This document shows, one piece after another, positions 24,622-33,445 of a stretch of DNA of 64,000 nt. Positions within the stretch are counted from its first letter, which is position 1, and each line of letters starts with the position of its first letter. This DNA comes from UBA877 sp034436335 (GTDB taxonomy: Bacteria > Chloroflexota > Anaerolineae > Anaerolineales > Villigracilaceae): positions 1 through 64,000 of the forward strand of contig DAOTVO010000008.1 of the NCBI GenBank assembly GCA_034436335.1, read 5' to 3'. The translations under genes were made by a program, and so were the position numbers. Below the pieces are notes generated by a model that did no database searches, had not been told where the DNA came from, and was given only the letters and a program-made list of their open reading frames with translations.

Positions 24622-27600
24622 GTGTACGTCATATTTCGGAAGAAACAAAGTTCCTCATCCGCTTGTTTTTCCCACAGACTGTGGACCGGCGTCCTCGCGG
24701 CGCTTCTGGTCTCGAACATCCTGAGCGCTTGCGCGGGCGCGGCAGAACCCCAGCCAACAGTTTCCTCTGCGTTGGTCGTCAGCCCTGTTTCAACTCCCCC
24801 CGAGACCGTTGAGAACGAGACGGAATCGGTGCAACCCCTGCACGAATTTCCGCCTCGAAATATTCGTTTCGTTCATCTTGGCATCGAAGACGGGCTTTCG
24901 CAAAGCGTAGTTCGTTGTATCTTGCAGGACAGTCAGGGGTTTATGTGGTTTGGCACAGAAGATGGGCTGAACCGCTATGACGGGTATACATTTCAGGTGT
25001 TTCGTCCAGACCCGGATGATTCTCACAGCATTAGCGATATCTGGATTAATACCCTTTTCGAGGATTCGCTGGGGTATATCTGGATAGGAACGCGGCAGGG
25101 CGGCCTCAATCGGTATGACCCGCGCACCGGTCAATTCAGCCGCTATTTGAATGACCCACTCGTCCAGAACAGCCTGAGCAGTAATACGGTCAATGCCATT
25201 CAGGAAGATAACAGCGGCAATCTTTGGATTGGCACAAACAAAGGCCTGGACCGTTTCGAGGCTGCCACAGGGACTTTTAAGCATTTCTTTTTGAATCCGG
25301 CGGGGATTGACGCTCCTCTTGATGAAAGCATCACTGCAATTGTGAAGGCGCGCGACGGTGTTTTGTGGATTGGGACCGATGGGAATGGCTTGAAGCGTTT
25401 TCATCCTGCTACCGGATCTTACCGCGTTTACACGCACGACCCCAATGTCACTACCAGCATCAGCGACAACCACATCAATGCGATTGTCGAAGACCGCAAC
25501 AACAATTTATGGATTGCCACCGACAACGGTCTGAACCTGTTTGACTGGGAGGCGGAACTCTTCTTCCGCTATTGGCATACCGGTCAGCCAGACAGCGTGG
25601 CAAGCAACCGGCTCTATTCCCTGTTTCTGGACAAAGACGGCAATTTATGGATTGGCGGTGATGAGGGCCTGAATTTCTTCGACCGACAAAGCCACACTTT
25701 TCTGCATTACCGCCGTGACCCAAATTCCCTTACCAGCCTGAGTAATAACATCATCTTGTCTATTTACCAGGATCGGGGAGGGATTCTCTGGTTTGGCACA
25801 TACGGCAGCGGCTTGAACGTCTATGACCCGATTCAGAATGTATTCGAATACTATTATCGATCCGGCGACTCAAACAGTTTAAGTGGCAATGTCATCCAGG
25901 CCATTCACGCCGCGCCGGATGGCATGATCTGGATTGGCACTTTTGGCCAGGACCTGAATCGTTTTGACCCCGTTACTGAAACCTTTACTGTTTATCGTCA
26001 CTCGCCTGTCAATAGCAATACTCTGCAGAATGATACTATCTGGTCCCTTCTTTACGATAGGACTGGAACTCTGTGGATTGGCACATCCACCGGTCTCGAC
26101 CGCCTGGATGTGAAAACGGGCCGCTTTCAGCATTTCCAGAACGAAGCGGGAAATACAAACAGTTTGACGCGCGGCGAAGTGTATGCCATCTTCGAAGATA
26201 CTCGCGGCCGCCTCTGGGTTGGGACGCGCTTTGGCCTCAATCTTTTCGACCGTAGAACGGGCACGTTTCAATGGTTCACATCTGTCAGCGGCGGTGTTTC
26301 TGGTTTGTCTAACAGCCACATCACTACCATCGCAGAAGATGAGAATGGCACGCTCTGGATTGGCACCTTCGGCGACGGGCTGACCCGTCTGGACCCGGAA
26401 ACCGGCCTTGTTACCTCGTATCTCCATAACCCCGAAGACCCTACCAGCCTCGGCAACAATTCAATCCTGAGTCTCCATCAAGACACCCATGGAATTTTGT
26501 GGATTGGAACCTTCGGCGGCGGTTTGAGCCGCTATGACGAATTTGCCAACACTTTTGAGAACTTTACCACCCGAGATGGGCTGCCCAACAATGTTGTGTA
26601 CGGCATTCTCGAAGATAAAGATGGTTATCTCTGGTTGAGCACAAATTACGGCCTCTCACGTTTCGACCCCAAGACCGGGACATTCCAGAATTTCACTGCC
26701 AGCGATGGGTTGCAGGGCAATGAATTCAGCATGAACGCCTATGCTCTTAGCCCGGACGGAAAAATGTACTTTGGCGGCATCAACGGCTTGACTGTGTTCG
26801 ACCCCTCTCAAATTATCCGGCGAGACTATATTCCGCCTGTTGTGCTTCTTTCATTTACTTTGGATGGGAAGACATTACCTTCTGGTGCGCCTGCAGAAAA
26901 AATTCAGGAAGTCCAGATTGAGTGGCCGCAAAACAGTTTTGAATTTGAGTTCGCCGCCCTAAGTTATGGCCAGTCTCAGGAAAATCAATACGCCTACATG
27001 TTGGAAAATTTCGACCAGGGGTGGCGTTATGTCGGAACCGAACACAAGGGCCGCTATACAAATCTGCCCGGCGGTGAGTACGTTTTACGTCTGAAAGCAT
27101 CGAACAGCGACGGTGTCTGGAACGAGAATGCCCTTGCCATTCGGGTGACCGTCATCCCGCCTTTCTGGCAGACCTCTGCATTCCGCATTCTGTTGGCTTT
27201 CAGCATCCTGGGAGCGGCAGTTCTTGCTTACCAGGCGCGGGTGAAGAGCATGCGGGCGCGTTCTCTGGAACTGGAGCGTTTGGTTCGGGAGCGAACGCTG
27301 GCGCTCGAAAAACGTACCCAGGAAATGGAAGCCCTCTATTCGGCAGACAGCCGTATGCTTCGCACCCAAACGCTGGAACAGGTCTATCAGGCCCTGGTGG
27401 ATGTGGCCGAGGAGATGTTACAGGCCAACAAAACGGCTGTTCTCACCTGGGATGAGGGAAAAACGAAACTGTTGGTCCGCGTCAGTCGCGGTTTTAGCCC
27501 TGTGACCGTCCAAAAGTTGGAATTCGCCTCTGGGGAAGGCATCATTGGCAAGATGATTGAAAACCGTCAGCCTGTGCTGGTGAACGACCTGACCTCAGAC

Positions 27601-28452
27601 CCAAAACTGGAGGATATGTCGCCAGAAATACGCGCTGCCATCCTGGCCGAGGGCATCTCTTCCTTTCTGCATTTACCCATAATCATCAATGATGCCGTAA
27701 TTGGAATCTTTACGGTAGGGTTTACCAGCCCCGATAGTTTCAATGCCGATACGGTGCGCCTGTTTTCATCTCTGGCCCAACGAGCGGCTCTTTTGGTCGA
27801 AAACGCCCTGCTCTTTGAGCAAACCAAGCAACTGGCCATTCTGGAGGAGCGCAACCGTTTGGCGCGCGATTTACATGATAGCGCCAAACAGAAAGCCTTT
27901 GCCGCGCTGGCGCAGGTGGGAGCAGCCAATCAGATATTGACCGATAAGCAAAGCCCCGTCCGCACCCACTTGCAGGAAGCCGAAAATCTGGTTTATGAGG
28001 TCATTCAAGAACTGACCTTCCTGATTCAGGAAATATACCCCGCGGCGCTCAAGGAAAAGGGACTGGCCATCATGCTTCGGGAATATGTGTTCCAGTGGGA
28101 AAACCGCAATGATGCAGCAGTCAATCTAAAAATTGAAAATGAACGACGCCTGCCGTTGGAAGTGGAGCAGGCCTTCTACCGCATCATCCAGGAAGCACTG
28201 GCAAATATTACCCGTCACAGCAAAGCCACCCGCGTGGATATTACGCTTTTATATGGGGAAACCCAAATCGAGGCAGAAGTGGCCGATAACGGCTGCGGCT
28301 TCGACCTCCAGCGCCAGACCGCCGGCCTTGGGCTGCGCTCCATCTGCGAGCGCATCGAAAGCATTCACGGCCGCTGTCAGATAGATACAGCGCCGGGGAA
28401 AGGCACCCGGCTGCGAGTTCGCGCGCCGCTGACGAGCGGCGAATCAGCATGA
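24622..28452 (+). CDS. Propeller-type sensor histidine kinase (Reg_prop, Y_Y_Y, GAF, HisKA_3)
   Basis: 1276 aa, GTG start. An N-terminal lipoprotein-like signal (LLVSNILSACAG) is followed by fourteen LWIGT-type two-component propeller repeats (from MWFGTEDGLNRYD to MYFGGINGLTVFD), enough for two seven-bladed propellers. Then come a Y_Y_Y domain (YMLENFDQGWRYVG), one membrane helix (AFRILLAFSILGAAVLAY), a cytoplasmic GAF domain and a HisKA_3/HATPase_c module with phospho-acceptor H1085 in RLARDLHDSAKQ and the N-box/G-box residues QEALANITRHS, DNGCGF and GLGLRS. It senses an extracytoplasmic signal, possibly a glycan as in hybrid sensors of gut Bacteroidetes, and phosphorylates the adjacent NarL-type regulator. 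The N-terminal Cys anchor plus an inner membrane helix is unusual. Confidence 0.9.
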   Translation: MYVIFRKKQSSSSACFSHRLWTGVLAALLVSNILSACAGAAEPQPTVSSALVVSPVSTPPETVENETESVQPLHEFPPRNIRFVHLGIEDGLSQSVVRCILQDSQGFMWFGTEDGLNRYDGYTFQVFRPDPDDSHSISDIWINTLFEDSLGYIWIGTRQGGLNRYDPRTGQFSRYLNDPLVQNSLSSNTVNAIQEDNSGNLWIGTNKGLDRFEAATGTFKHFFLNPAGIDAPLDESITAIVKARDGVLWIGTDGNGLKRFHPATGSYRVYTHDPNVTTSISDNHINAIVEDRNNNLWIATDNGLNLFDWEAELFFRYWHTGQPDSVASNRLYSLFLDKDGNLWIGGDEGLNFFDRQSHTFLHYRRDPNSLTSLSNNIILSIYQDRGGILWFGTYGSGLNVYDPIQNVFEYYYRSGDSNSLSGNVIQAIHAAPDGMIWIGTFGQDLNRFDPVTETFTVYRHSPVNSNTLQNDTIWSLLYDRTGTLWIGTSTGLDRLDVKTGRFQHFQNEAGNTNSLTRGEVYAIFEDTRGRLWVGTRFGLNLFDRRTGTFQWFTSVSGGVSGLSNSHITTIAEDENGTLWIGTFGDGLTRLDPETGLVTSYLHNPEDPTSLGNNSILSLHQDTHGILWIGTFGGGLSRYDEFANTFENFTTRDGLPNNVVYGILEDKDGYLWLSTNYGLSRFDPKTGTFQNFTASDGLQGNEFSMNAYALSPDGKMYFGGINGLTVFDPSQIIRRDYIPPVVLLSFTLDGKTLPSGAPAEKIQEVQIEWPQNSFEFEFAALSYGQSQENQYAYMLENFDQGWRYVGTEHKGRYTNLPGGEYVLRLKASNSDGVWNENALAIRVTVIPPFWQTSAFRILLAFSILGAAVLAYQARVKSMRARSLELERLVRERTLALEKRTQEMEALYSADSRMLRTQTLEQVYQALVDVAEEMLQANKTAVLTWDEGKTKLLVRVSRGFSPVTVQKLEFASGEGIIGKMIENRQPVLVNDLTSDPKLEDMSPEIRAAILAEGISSFLHLPIIINDAVIGIFTVGFTSPDSFNADTVRLFSSLAQRAALLVENALLFEQTKQLAILEERNRLARDLHDSAKQKAFAALAQVGAANQILTDKQSPVRTHLQEAENLVYEVIQELTFLIQEIYPAALKEKGLAIMLREYVFQWENRNDAAVNLKIENERRLPLEVEQAFYRIIQEALANITRHSKATRVDITLLYGETQIEAEVADNGCGFDLQRQTAGLGLRSICERIESIHGRCQIDTAPGKGTRLRVRAPLTSGESA

Positions 28453-28466
28453 GAAAGGAAAACAAG

Positions 28467-29129
28467 ATGTCCAATCCCATCACAATGATCATCGCCGATG
28501 ACCACGAAGTTGTCCGCAATGGACTGCGCTCCTATCTCGAGACTGTGCCTGATTTCCAGGTTGTCGGCGAAGCCTCCTCCGGCGAGGAGGCCATTGCTCT
28601 CGTCTCCGATCTGATTCCGGATATTGTCTTGATGGATTTGATTATGCCCGGCCTGGATGGCATTGAAACTATCCGGCAAATCAAAAAAATCAGCCCGCGC
28701 ACACAGGTCGTGGTGCTAACCTCTTATCACGAAGATGTGCATATCTTTCCGGCCCTGAAAGCAGGCGCAATTTCGTACCTGCTCAAAGATATGAAAATGG
28801 AAAAGTTGATAGAGGGGTTGAACCGTGCGGCGCAAAACGAAGTGACTTTGCACCCGCTGGTGGCGCGGCGCGTGTTGCAAAATGTGGATGGCGAGAAGAA
28901 CAGCGAAGTGCCGCTTTTCACCGAGTTGACTGAGCGGGAATTGGATGTCCTCAAACTCATCGCCAAAGGCTACACCAATTCCCAGATTGCCTCGGAACTA
29001 GTCATCAGCGAAAATACAGTCAAGGGCCATGTCAGCAATATTTTGAGCAAACTCCACATGGCCGACCGCACCCAGGCGGCCGTCTATGCCTGGCAGCAGG
29101 GAATTGTCAGCCGCGGACAGAGCGGCTAG
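28467..29129 (+). CDS. NarL/LuxR-type response regulator
   Basis: 220 aa. Receiver domain with IIADDHEVVRNGL, phospho-acceptor D57 in IVLMDLIMPG, T/S and Lys positions in VVLTSYHEDVH and YLLKDM. The C-terminal LuxR helix-turn-helix reads LTERELDVLKLIAKGYTNSQIASELVISENTVKGHVSNILSKL. The ATG at 28467 has AAAGGA 8 nt upstream; an in-frame ATG at 28449 overlaps the kinase stop but has no ribosome site. It is the cognate regulator of the upstream kinase and has no visible binding site in the window. Confidence 0.93.
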   Translation: MSNPITMIIADDHEVVRNGLRSYLETVPDFQVVGEASSGEEAIALVSDLIPDIVLMDLIMPGLDGIETIRQIKKISPRTQVVVLTSYHEDVHIFPALKAGAISYLLKDMKMEKLIEGLNRAAQNEVTLHPLVARRVLQNVDGEKNSEVPLFTELTERELDVLKLIAKGYTNSQIASELVISENTVKGHVSNILSKLHMADRTQAAVYAWQQGIVSRGQSG

Positions 29130-29187
29130 GCGATTCGAGCCAAGGGACTGTCTGAAAACCAGAGCAAGACATCCGCTTTCAAAAAAA

Positions 29188-29222
29188 CAATGACCGCTGA
29201 ATCCAGCGGCCGTTGCGTTTTT
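29188..29222 (+). terminator. Terminator after the two-component operon
   Basis: CAATGACCGCTG, loop AATC, CAGCGGCCGTTG (one mismatch, one wobble), then GCGTTTTT. Confidence 0.65.
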
Positions 29223-29265
29223 AGTAAGGTTTTTGGCCAGATTCTTTGAAAGTCGCCTCGAGGCG

Positions 29266-29748
29266 TTATAGCCAGCCGAGCGCCGCGCCGAGAATCATGC
29301 CCGCGGCGTAGAGGGCAAACAAGATAATGAGCAGAAGCGGCAGCAGGGCTTCGTGGAGGGAGAAACTAAATTTCTTCTTTTGTTCGACTTTGGCGGCATA
29401 GAATTCTTTGTTTTCGGCCTCCAGCAGGCCAAAACTGCCGGGAATTCCCTTTTCCATCTCACGCAGGCGTTTGTATTGCCAGTTCAGAAAGACTTCGATT
29501 TTCCTGAGAATCCGCAGCCAGATGACGCAGGCCAGGATGCCGACGGCGAACAGAGGAAGAACCATCCCGACCAGTGCCCAGTGATGCAGGCCAGAGTCCT
29601 TGATGAGAAAGGAGATGGCCCCAAAGATGGCCGTGCTGATGGTCAGATATGTTTGGGTGGTCGCCTGGCGGCGCTCCGAAAGTTTTTGGGCGCGCTCGAG
29701 GTACAGTTTGTACTCATCAAATTTGAGACTCTCGGCCATTTTGCTCAT
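29266..29748 (-). CDS. Small membrane protein, possibly RipA-family
   Basis: 160 aa: a cytoplasmic N-terminal helix (FDEYKLYLERAQKLSERRQATTQTYLTIS), two closely spaced membrane helices (STAIFGAISFLI, ALVGMVLPLFAVGILACVIW), a charged central part and a third helix at the C-terminus (LLPLLLIILFALYAAGMILGAAL). The YKLYLE..LS.RR pattern with three helices resembles uncharacterised RipA-type octameric membrane proteins, recalled and not verified. Its ATG overlaps the stop of the DinB-like gene by 4 nt, so they are translationally coupled. Confidence 0.65.
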   Translation of the reverse strand: MSKMAESLKFDEYKLYLERAQKLSERRQATTQTYLTISTAIFGAISFLIKDSGLHHWALVGMVLPLFAVGILACVIWLRILRKIEVFLNWQYKRLREMEKGIPGSFGLLEAENKEFYAAKVEQKKKFSFSLHEALLPLLLIILFALYAAGMILGAALGWL

Positions 29749-30458
29749 CCCAGGGCAATCAACTTGCGGATGTGTTCGGTGTGGTCGCGCTCATGCCAGA
29801 GAACACGGCGCAGAATCTTGCGCGGCGACCAGAACTCGCCGTCCACGCCGATGACCTTTTTTACGTCTGCCAGCCGGAACAGGACGGAGTGGAAGTGCCG
29901 GCGCACCTTCTCCAGACGCTGGAGCGGATCTTCCGGGACCTCGGCGCGGGGGAAGGCCAACCCCAGGCGGTCCATGTACCACCATTCCGCCCCGCCAATG
30001 TGGCCGAGAATACCGTTGATGCTCCAGCGCTCGCCCATATAGACAGCGTTGCGCTTTTCCTCGCTCAGAGCGCTCAGTGTTTTCAGCAGGTCGGCGCGGC
30101 TCCATTCCAGCATTTTGAGGCCGCGTTCGATTTCGACCGCTGTGAGCGGTTTCCAGTCATAAGGAAAGAAGGCATTCACGCTATACCCGTCTGCTTCGGA
30201 GACTTTATCCAGGTCGTCGTTGATGAAGTACACATCCCAGGTTCCGTCCACGACCAGTTCGACCTCTTCGGGCAGGTAATTCAGCCAGGTGCGCGGTTCG
30301 TGGAGCAGGATCCAACCGGAGTATTTATCCAAGGCTCCTGGGACATTGGAGAGCGCCGCGTCGCCGTTTGTCCCATATGCAAAACAGCCGGGATGGTCCA
30401 ACACCCAGGCAATGGAGCGGCCCTCGAAATTGTTCTCGATTCCGACGCGAAAGAGCAT
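29745..30458 (-). CDS. DinB-superfamily-like protein
   Basis: 237 aa. The N-terminal 60 residues (LFRVGIENNFEGRSIAWVLDHPGCFAYG) look like a HicB-type beta-alpha fold. The C-terminal 140 residues look like a DinB four-helix bundle: EWSRADLLKTLSALSEEKRN, WSINGILGHIGGAEWWYMDRL, HFHSVLFRLADV and the metal-site motif LWHERDHTEHIRKL. DinB-type enzymes bind metal through three His and act as thiol-dependent transferases or hydrolases; the reaction here is unknown. GGAGGTGA precedes the ATG at 30458. Operon with the small membrane protein. Confidence 0.75.
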   Translation of the reverse strand: MLFRVGIENNFEGRSIAWVLDHPGCFAYGTNGDAALSNVPGALDKYSGWILLHEPRTWLNYLPEEVELVVDGTWDVYFINDDLDKVSEADGYSVNAFFPYDWKPLTAVEIERGLKMLEWSRADLLKTLSALSEEKRNAVYMGERWSINGILGHIGGAEWWYMDRLGLAFPRAEVPEDPLQRLEKVRRHFHSVLFRLADVKKVIGVDGEFWSPRKILRRVLWHERDHTEHIRKLIALG

Positions 30459-30516
30459 GCTTCACCTCCAGCGCAATTAAACCACAGACTGGCTCGACAT
30501 TGAAGCCGACGCTGCC

Positions 30517-31695
30517 CTACCCGTACCGCTGCATGAACTTCTCGATGCGGTGCAGCGCTTCCTCGATTTTTTCGTACGCAGTGGCATAGGAGCAACGCAC
30601 GAATCCCTCTCCGCCCGCGCCGAAGGCGTTGCCCGGCACCACGGCCACGTGTTCCTCTTGCAACAATTTTTCGGCGAAGGTCTCGTCGTCCATGCCGGAA
30701 GCGGAAATCTTTGGGAAGGCGTAGAACGCGCCGCGCGGCTCGAAGGTGGTCAGACCGAGTTTGTTCAACCCGCTGACGATGAGCCGCCGCCGCCGGTCGT
30801 ACTCGGCCACCATCTCCTGCACATGCGGTTCGCCGTGCAGAAGCGCCTCCAGGGCCGCGTCCTGGGCGGTGGTGGGGGCGGACATGATGGTGTACTGATG
30901 GACGCGCACCATGCCCTTGATGAGGTCCGCCGGACCGCAGGCGTAGCCGATGCGCCAGCCGGTCATCGCGTAGGCTTTCGAGAGCCCGCCTAGCAGGACG
31001 GTGCGCTGCTTAATTTCCTCTCCTAGCGATGGGACGCAGACGTGTTCGAAATCATATACCAGACGATCGTAAATTTCATCGGAGACAAGCAGCAAGTTAT
31101 GCTCAAGGGCAATTTTGGCGACCTCTAGCATGGTCTCACGTTCGGCCACCGCGCCGGTGGGATTGCTTGGGTAGCCAACGAAGATAACCTTGGTGCGCGG
31201 CGTGATGGCTGCCCGAATCCGCTCCGGGCCGAGTTGAAAATTATCCTCCATGCGGCTAGGGATTTCCACCGGCACGCCGCCCGCCAGAATCACCTCCGCC
31301 TGATACGAGACGAAGCACGGCGTGGGGATGATGACCTCGTCGCCGGGGTCGAGCAGGGCGGTGAAGGTCAAGTAGAGCGCCTCCGAGACGCCGACCGTGA
31401 GGATGATTTCGTTGACCGGGTCATACGAGACGCCATAGAGCCGCTTCAAATTGTCGGCCACTGCCTGGCGCACTTCCAGTTTGCCGGAGTTCGAGGTGTA
31501 ATGCGTTTCCCCGGCCTGCAGTGAGCGAATGCCCGCCTCGAGGATGGGGCGCGGGGTGGTGAAATCTGGCTCGCCGATGCCGAGCGAGATGACGTCCTTC
31601 ATCGTGGCGGCGATGTCGAAGAACTTGCGGATTCCGGAGGGCTTCAGCCCGGCAACGCGCTTCGAGAGCCTGCTGGCATTGGAAGTTTCCTGCAT
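30517..31695 (-). CDS. PLP-dependent aminotransferase, class I/II
   Basis: 392 aa, fold-type I aminotransferase close to aspartate or aromatic aminotransferases. Motifs: ISLGIGEPDFTTP, PCFVSYQ, FVGYPSNPTGAV, LVSDEIYDRL, and the Schiff-base Lys in LGGLSKAYAMTGWRIGYACG; a C-terminal Arg lies in EGFVRCSYA. Substrate specificity cannot be read with confidence. It starts immediately after the small gene upstream (adjacent codons), so they are co-transcribed. Confidence 0.9.
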   Translation of the reverse strand: MQETSNASRLSKRVAGLKPSGIRKFFDIAATMKDVISLGIGEPDFTTPRPILEAGIRSLQAGETHYTSNSGKLEVRQAVADNLKRLYGVSYDPVNEIILTVGVSEALYLTFTALLDPGDEVIIPTPCFVSYQAEVILAGGVPVEIPSRMEDNFQLGPERIRAAITPRTKVIFVGYPSNPTGAVAERETMLEVAKIALEHNLLLVSDEIYDRLVYDFEHVCVPSLGEEIKQRTVLLGGLSKAYAMTGWRIGYACGPADLIKGMVRVHQYTIMSAPTTAQDAALEALLHGEPHVQEMVAEYDRRRRLIVSGLNKLGLTTFEPRGAFYAFPKISASGMDDETFAEKLLQEEHVAVVPGNAFGAGGEGFVRCSYATAYEKIEEALHRIEKFMQRYG

Positions 31696-31914
31696 CTAGC
31701 CTCCTGTGAGGGTATGGATTTGCCACACGTCGTCGGCCTCGCAGTAGGTCAGTTCGAAGAGACGCCCGCCGTGGGTCCGGACCCGGAAGCGGCGCCCCTC
31801 GGGGACGCGCCAGGCGGCGAGGACGGTTTCCACCTCCAGCCGCCGGCCCTCCCAGGTCAGCGCGACCGGTCGTTCCGCATAGGCAAACTCAGAGTGGCAT
31901 TCGACAGTTTCCAT
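31696..31914 (-). CDS. Small hypothetical protein before the aminotransferase
   Basis: 72 aa (METVECHSEFAYAERPVALTWEGRRLEVE to WQIHTLTGG), predicted all-beta: PVALTWEGRRLEVETVLAAWRVPEGRRFRVRTHGGRLFELTY, like a small barrel such as DUF6504-type proteins. I do not claim a family. The ATG at 31914 sits in a half copy of the TAGGACAA repeat, which may have replaced the native leader; no Shine-Dalgarno. Its stop abuts the aminotransferase start. Confidence 0.6.
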   Translation of the reverse strand: METVECHSEFAYAERPVALTWEGRRLEVETVLAAWRVPEGRRFRVRTHGGRLFELTYCEADDVWQIHTLTGG

Positions 31915-31937
31915 TGTAGGACAATCCGAGAGAAAAA

Positions 31938-31966
31938 TGTAGGACAAGATGTCATCTTGTCCTACA
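31938..31966. repeat. TAGGACAA palindromic repeat, intergenic copy
   Basis: TGTAGGACAAGATG, T, CATCTTGTCCTACA: 14-bp perfect arms. Related copies lie inside glyQS at 60671 and 62527. Here it may act as a terminator after the nucleotidyltransferase gene. Confidence 0.75.
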
Positions 31967-31977
31967 AATGAAAAGCA

Positions 31978-33024
31978 CTATTTGAGACGCACGGTGCTGT
32001 TGTCGCCGATGTTCAGCCGCAGGGGAGGCTCGGCGGCAGAGCGGCCCTCCACCCGCGCCTGGCGGCCGATAAACGAACCGGTCAGCGCCGCGTCTTTCAC
32101 CGTGACCCCGGCCTCGAGAATGGAATCTTCGATGCGGGCGTTTTCGATTTTGCACTCCGGGCCGATGGATGCATAGGGGCCGACGACCGAGTTGCTTACC
32201 TCGGCGCTTTCGTGAATGAAGACCGGCTCGATGAGTTCTACGTTGGCACGTTGGCACGTTTCAGCGTTCCAACGTTCTAACGTTCCAGGGTGTAAACGTG
32301 ATAACAGGTAGCGGTTGGTCTCCAGTGTGGCGTCTATTGTGCCGGTATCCAGCCAGGTTTCGACCGGCTGTGTGCGCATGAAGCGGCCGCCTTCCAGCCA
32401 GATGTTGATGGCATCGGCTAGGAAGTACTCGCCCTTGAGTTGTACGCCGCGGCGGAACTGCTCCTCGATGGCGGCGGCCAGGTCGCGGCCTTCGCGGAAG
32501 TAGTAACAGCCGACGATGACCAGATTATTGTCTAGCGACTGCGGCTTCTCGATGAGCCGCGTGACGCGTCCCTGAGCGTCCACCTCGGCCACGCCGAAGC
32601 GGCGCGGGTCGGCGACGGGCTTCACCCAGGCCACGCCGTCGGCGGGTTCGGTAGCGAGGAAGGAGAAGTCGGTCTCGATGAGCGTATCGGAGAAGCACAT
32701 GACCATCGGGCCGGTCAGGTGCTGGCGCGCCAGCCAGAGCGCATCCGACTGGCCTTTCATCTCCGGCTGGAGGATGTAGTGAACGGTCAGTTCGGGGTGA
32801 TGTTCGCGCAGGTAGGCCGGGATTTGCGTCTCGCCCAGGTACGGGCCGAGGATGATAACGTACTCGACTTTCATTTCCGGTGGGACGGCGGTGAACATAT
32901 CGAGCAAATGCTCGATGACGGCTTTGCCCGCCACGCTGACCAGCGGCTTGGGCTTGGACCAGGTTTGGGGCCTCATACGCGTTGCCCAGCCGGCGGTGGG
33001 GATGACGATTTTGAGTGTGGTCAT
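31978..33024 (-). CDS. Sugar-phosphate nucleotidyltransferase with left-handed beta-helix tail
   Basis: 348 aa. N-terminal NTP_transferase domain with IVIPTAGWATRMRPQTWSKPKPLV, the activation loop and Lys of RmlA/GlmU-type enzymes, and FSDTLIETDFSF for the metal-binding Asp. The C-terminus has hexapeptide repeats (VSNSVVGPYASIGPECKIENARIEDSILEAGV), a left-handed beta-helix. It makes a nucleotide sugar, most likely from glucose-1-phosphate, for glycan synthesis. Codons 247-262 (approx.) lie in an octamer array (32237-32284), a likely insertion at the domain junction. Confidence 0.85.
   Translation of the reverse strand: MTTLKIVIPTAGWATRMRPQTWSKPKPLVSVAGKAVIEHLLDMFTAVPPEMKVEYVIILGPYLGETQIPAYLREHHPELTVHYILQPEMKGQSDALWLARQHLTGPMVMCFSDTLIETDFSFLATEPADGVAWVKPVADPRRFGVAEVDAQGRVTRLIEKPQSLDNNLVIVGCYYFREGRDLAAAIEEQFRRGVQLKGEYFLADAINIWLEGGRFMRTQPVETWLDTGTIDATLETNRYLLSRLHPGTLERWNAETCQRANVELIEPVFIHESAEVSNSVVGPYASIGPECKIENARIEDSILEAGVTVKDAALTGSFIGRQARVEGRSAAEPPLRLNIGDNSTVRLK
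32237..32284 (-). repeat. Six in-register AACG octamers inside the nucleotidyltransferase gene
   Basis: On the minus strand: AACGTTAG, AACGTTGG, AACGCTGA, AACGTGCC, AACGTGCC, AACGTAGA. Same family as the array at 8801-8840; AACGTGCC is shared exactly. It encodes the linker before the beta-helix. Confidence 0.75.
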
Positions 33025-33028
33025 GGTT

Positions 33029-33436
33029 TCATTTTCCCCCGGCTTTGGGGTGTTTTTTCTTCCGGCGGCGCAGCAGGAACAGGAAAACGCCGGTCTCGGC
33101 GACTAGCGGCAGGATGAGATAAACCAGAGCGGTCAGGGCGTAGTCGCCGAGGATTTCCAGACGCGCCGACTGGTAGGATCTTCCGTCAAGGCACAGGCCG
33201 GTGCCGGACGGGCGGCAGCGGTTTACAAAGTCAAAGGCCGGGGCGTTTGCAAGGACGAAGAACAACCATCCGGTAAGAAGAAAGGCTGCTGCCAGGAGAA
33301 TCATTTCCCAAAGGCGGGCGGCACGGCCGCTTGCTGTTTGGCTTTGCATGAGATGGATGCTTCCTGCCCAACTTCCGGCCGCGGCGAGTTGGATCAGGAT
33401 GGGAATCATCCAGAAAAAGGCGAAAAAAAGGTTCAT
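33029..33436 (-). CDS. Small membrane protein of unknown function
   Basis: 135 aa with three or four membrane segments (FFAFFWMIPILIQLAAAGSW, EMILLAAAFLLTGWLFFVL, YALTALVYLILPLVAETGVFLFLL) and a basic tail (RRRKKKHPKAGGK). The loop between helices 2 and 3 has two Cys (RCRPSGTGLCLDG), possibly disulphide-bonded outside the membrane. Not recognised. It is 9 nt after the chromate-transporter-type gene and 4 nt before the nucleotidyltransferase. Confidence 0.6.
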   Translation of the reverse strand: MNLFFAFFWMIPILIQLAAAGSWAGSIHLMQSQTASGRAARLWEMILLAAAFLLTGWLFFVLANAPAFDFVNRCRPSGTGLCLDGRSYQSARLEILGDYALTALVYLILPLVAETGVFLFLLRRRKKKHPKAGGK

Positions 33437-33445
33437 GCCCTCGGT

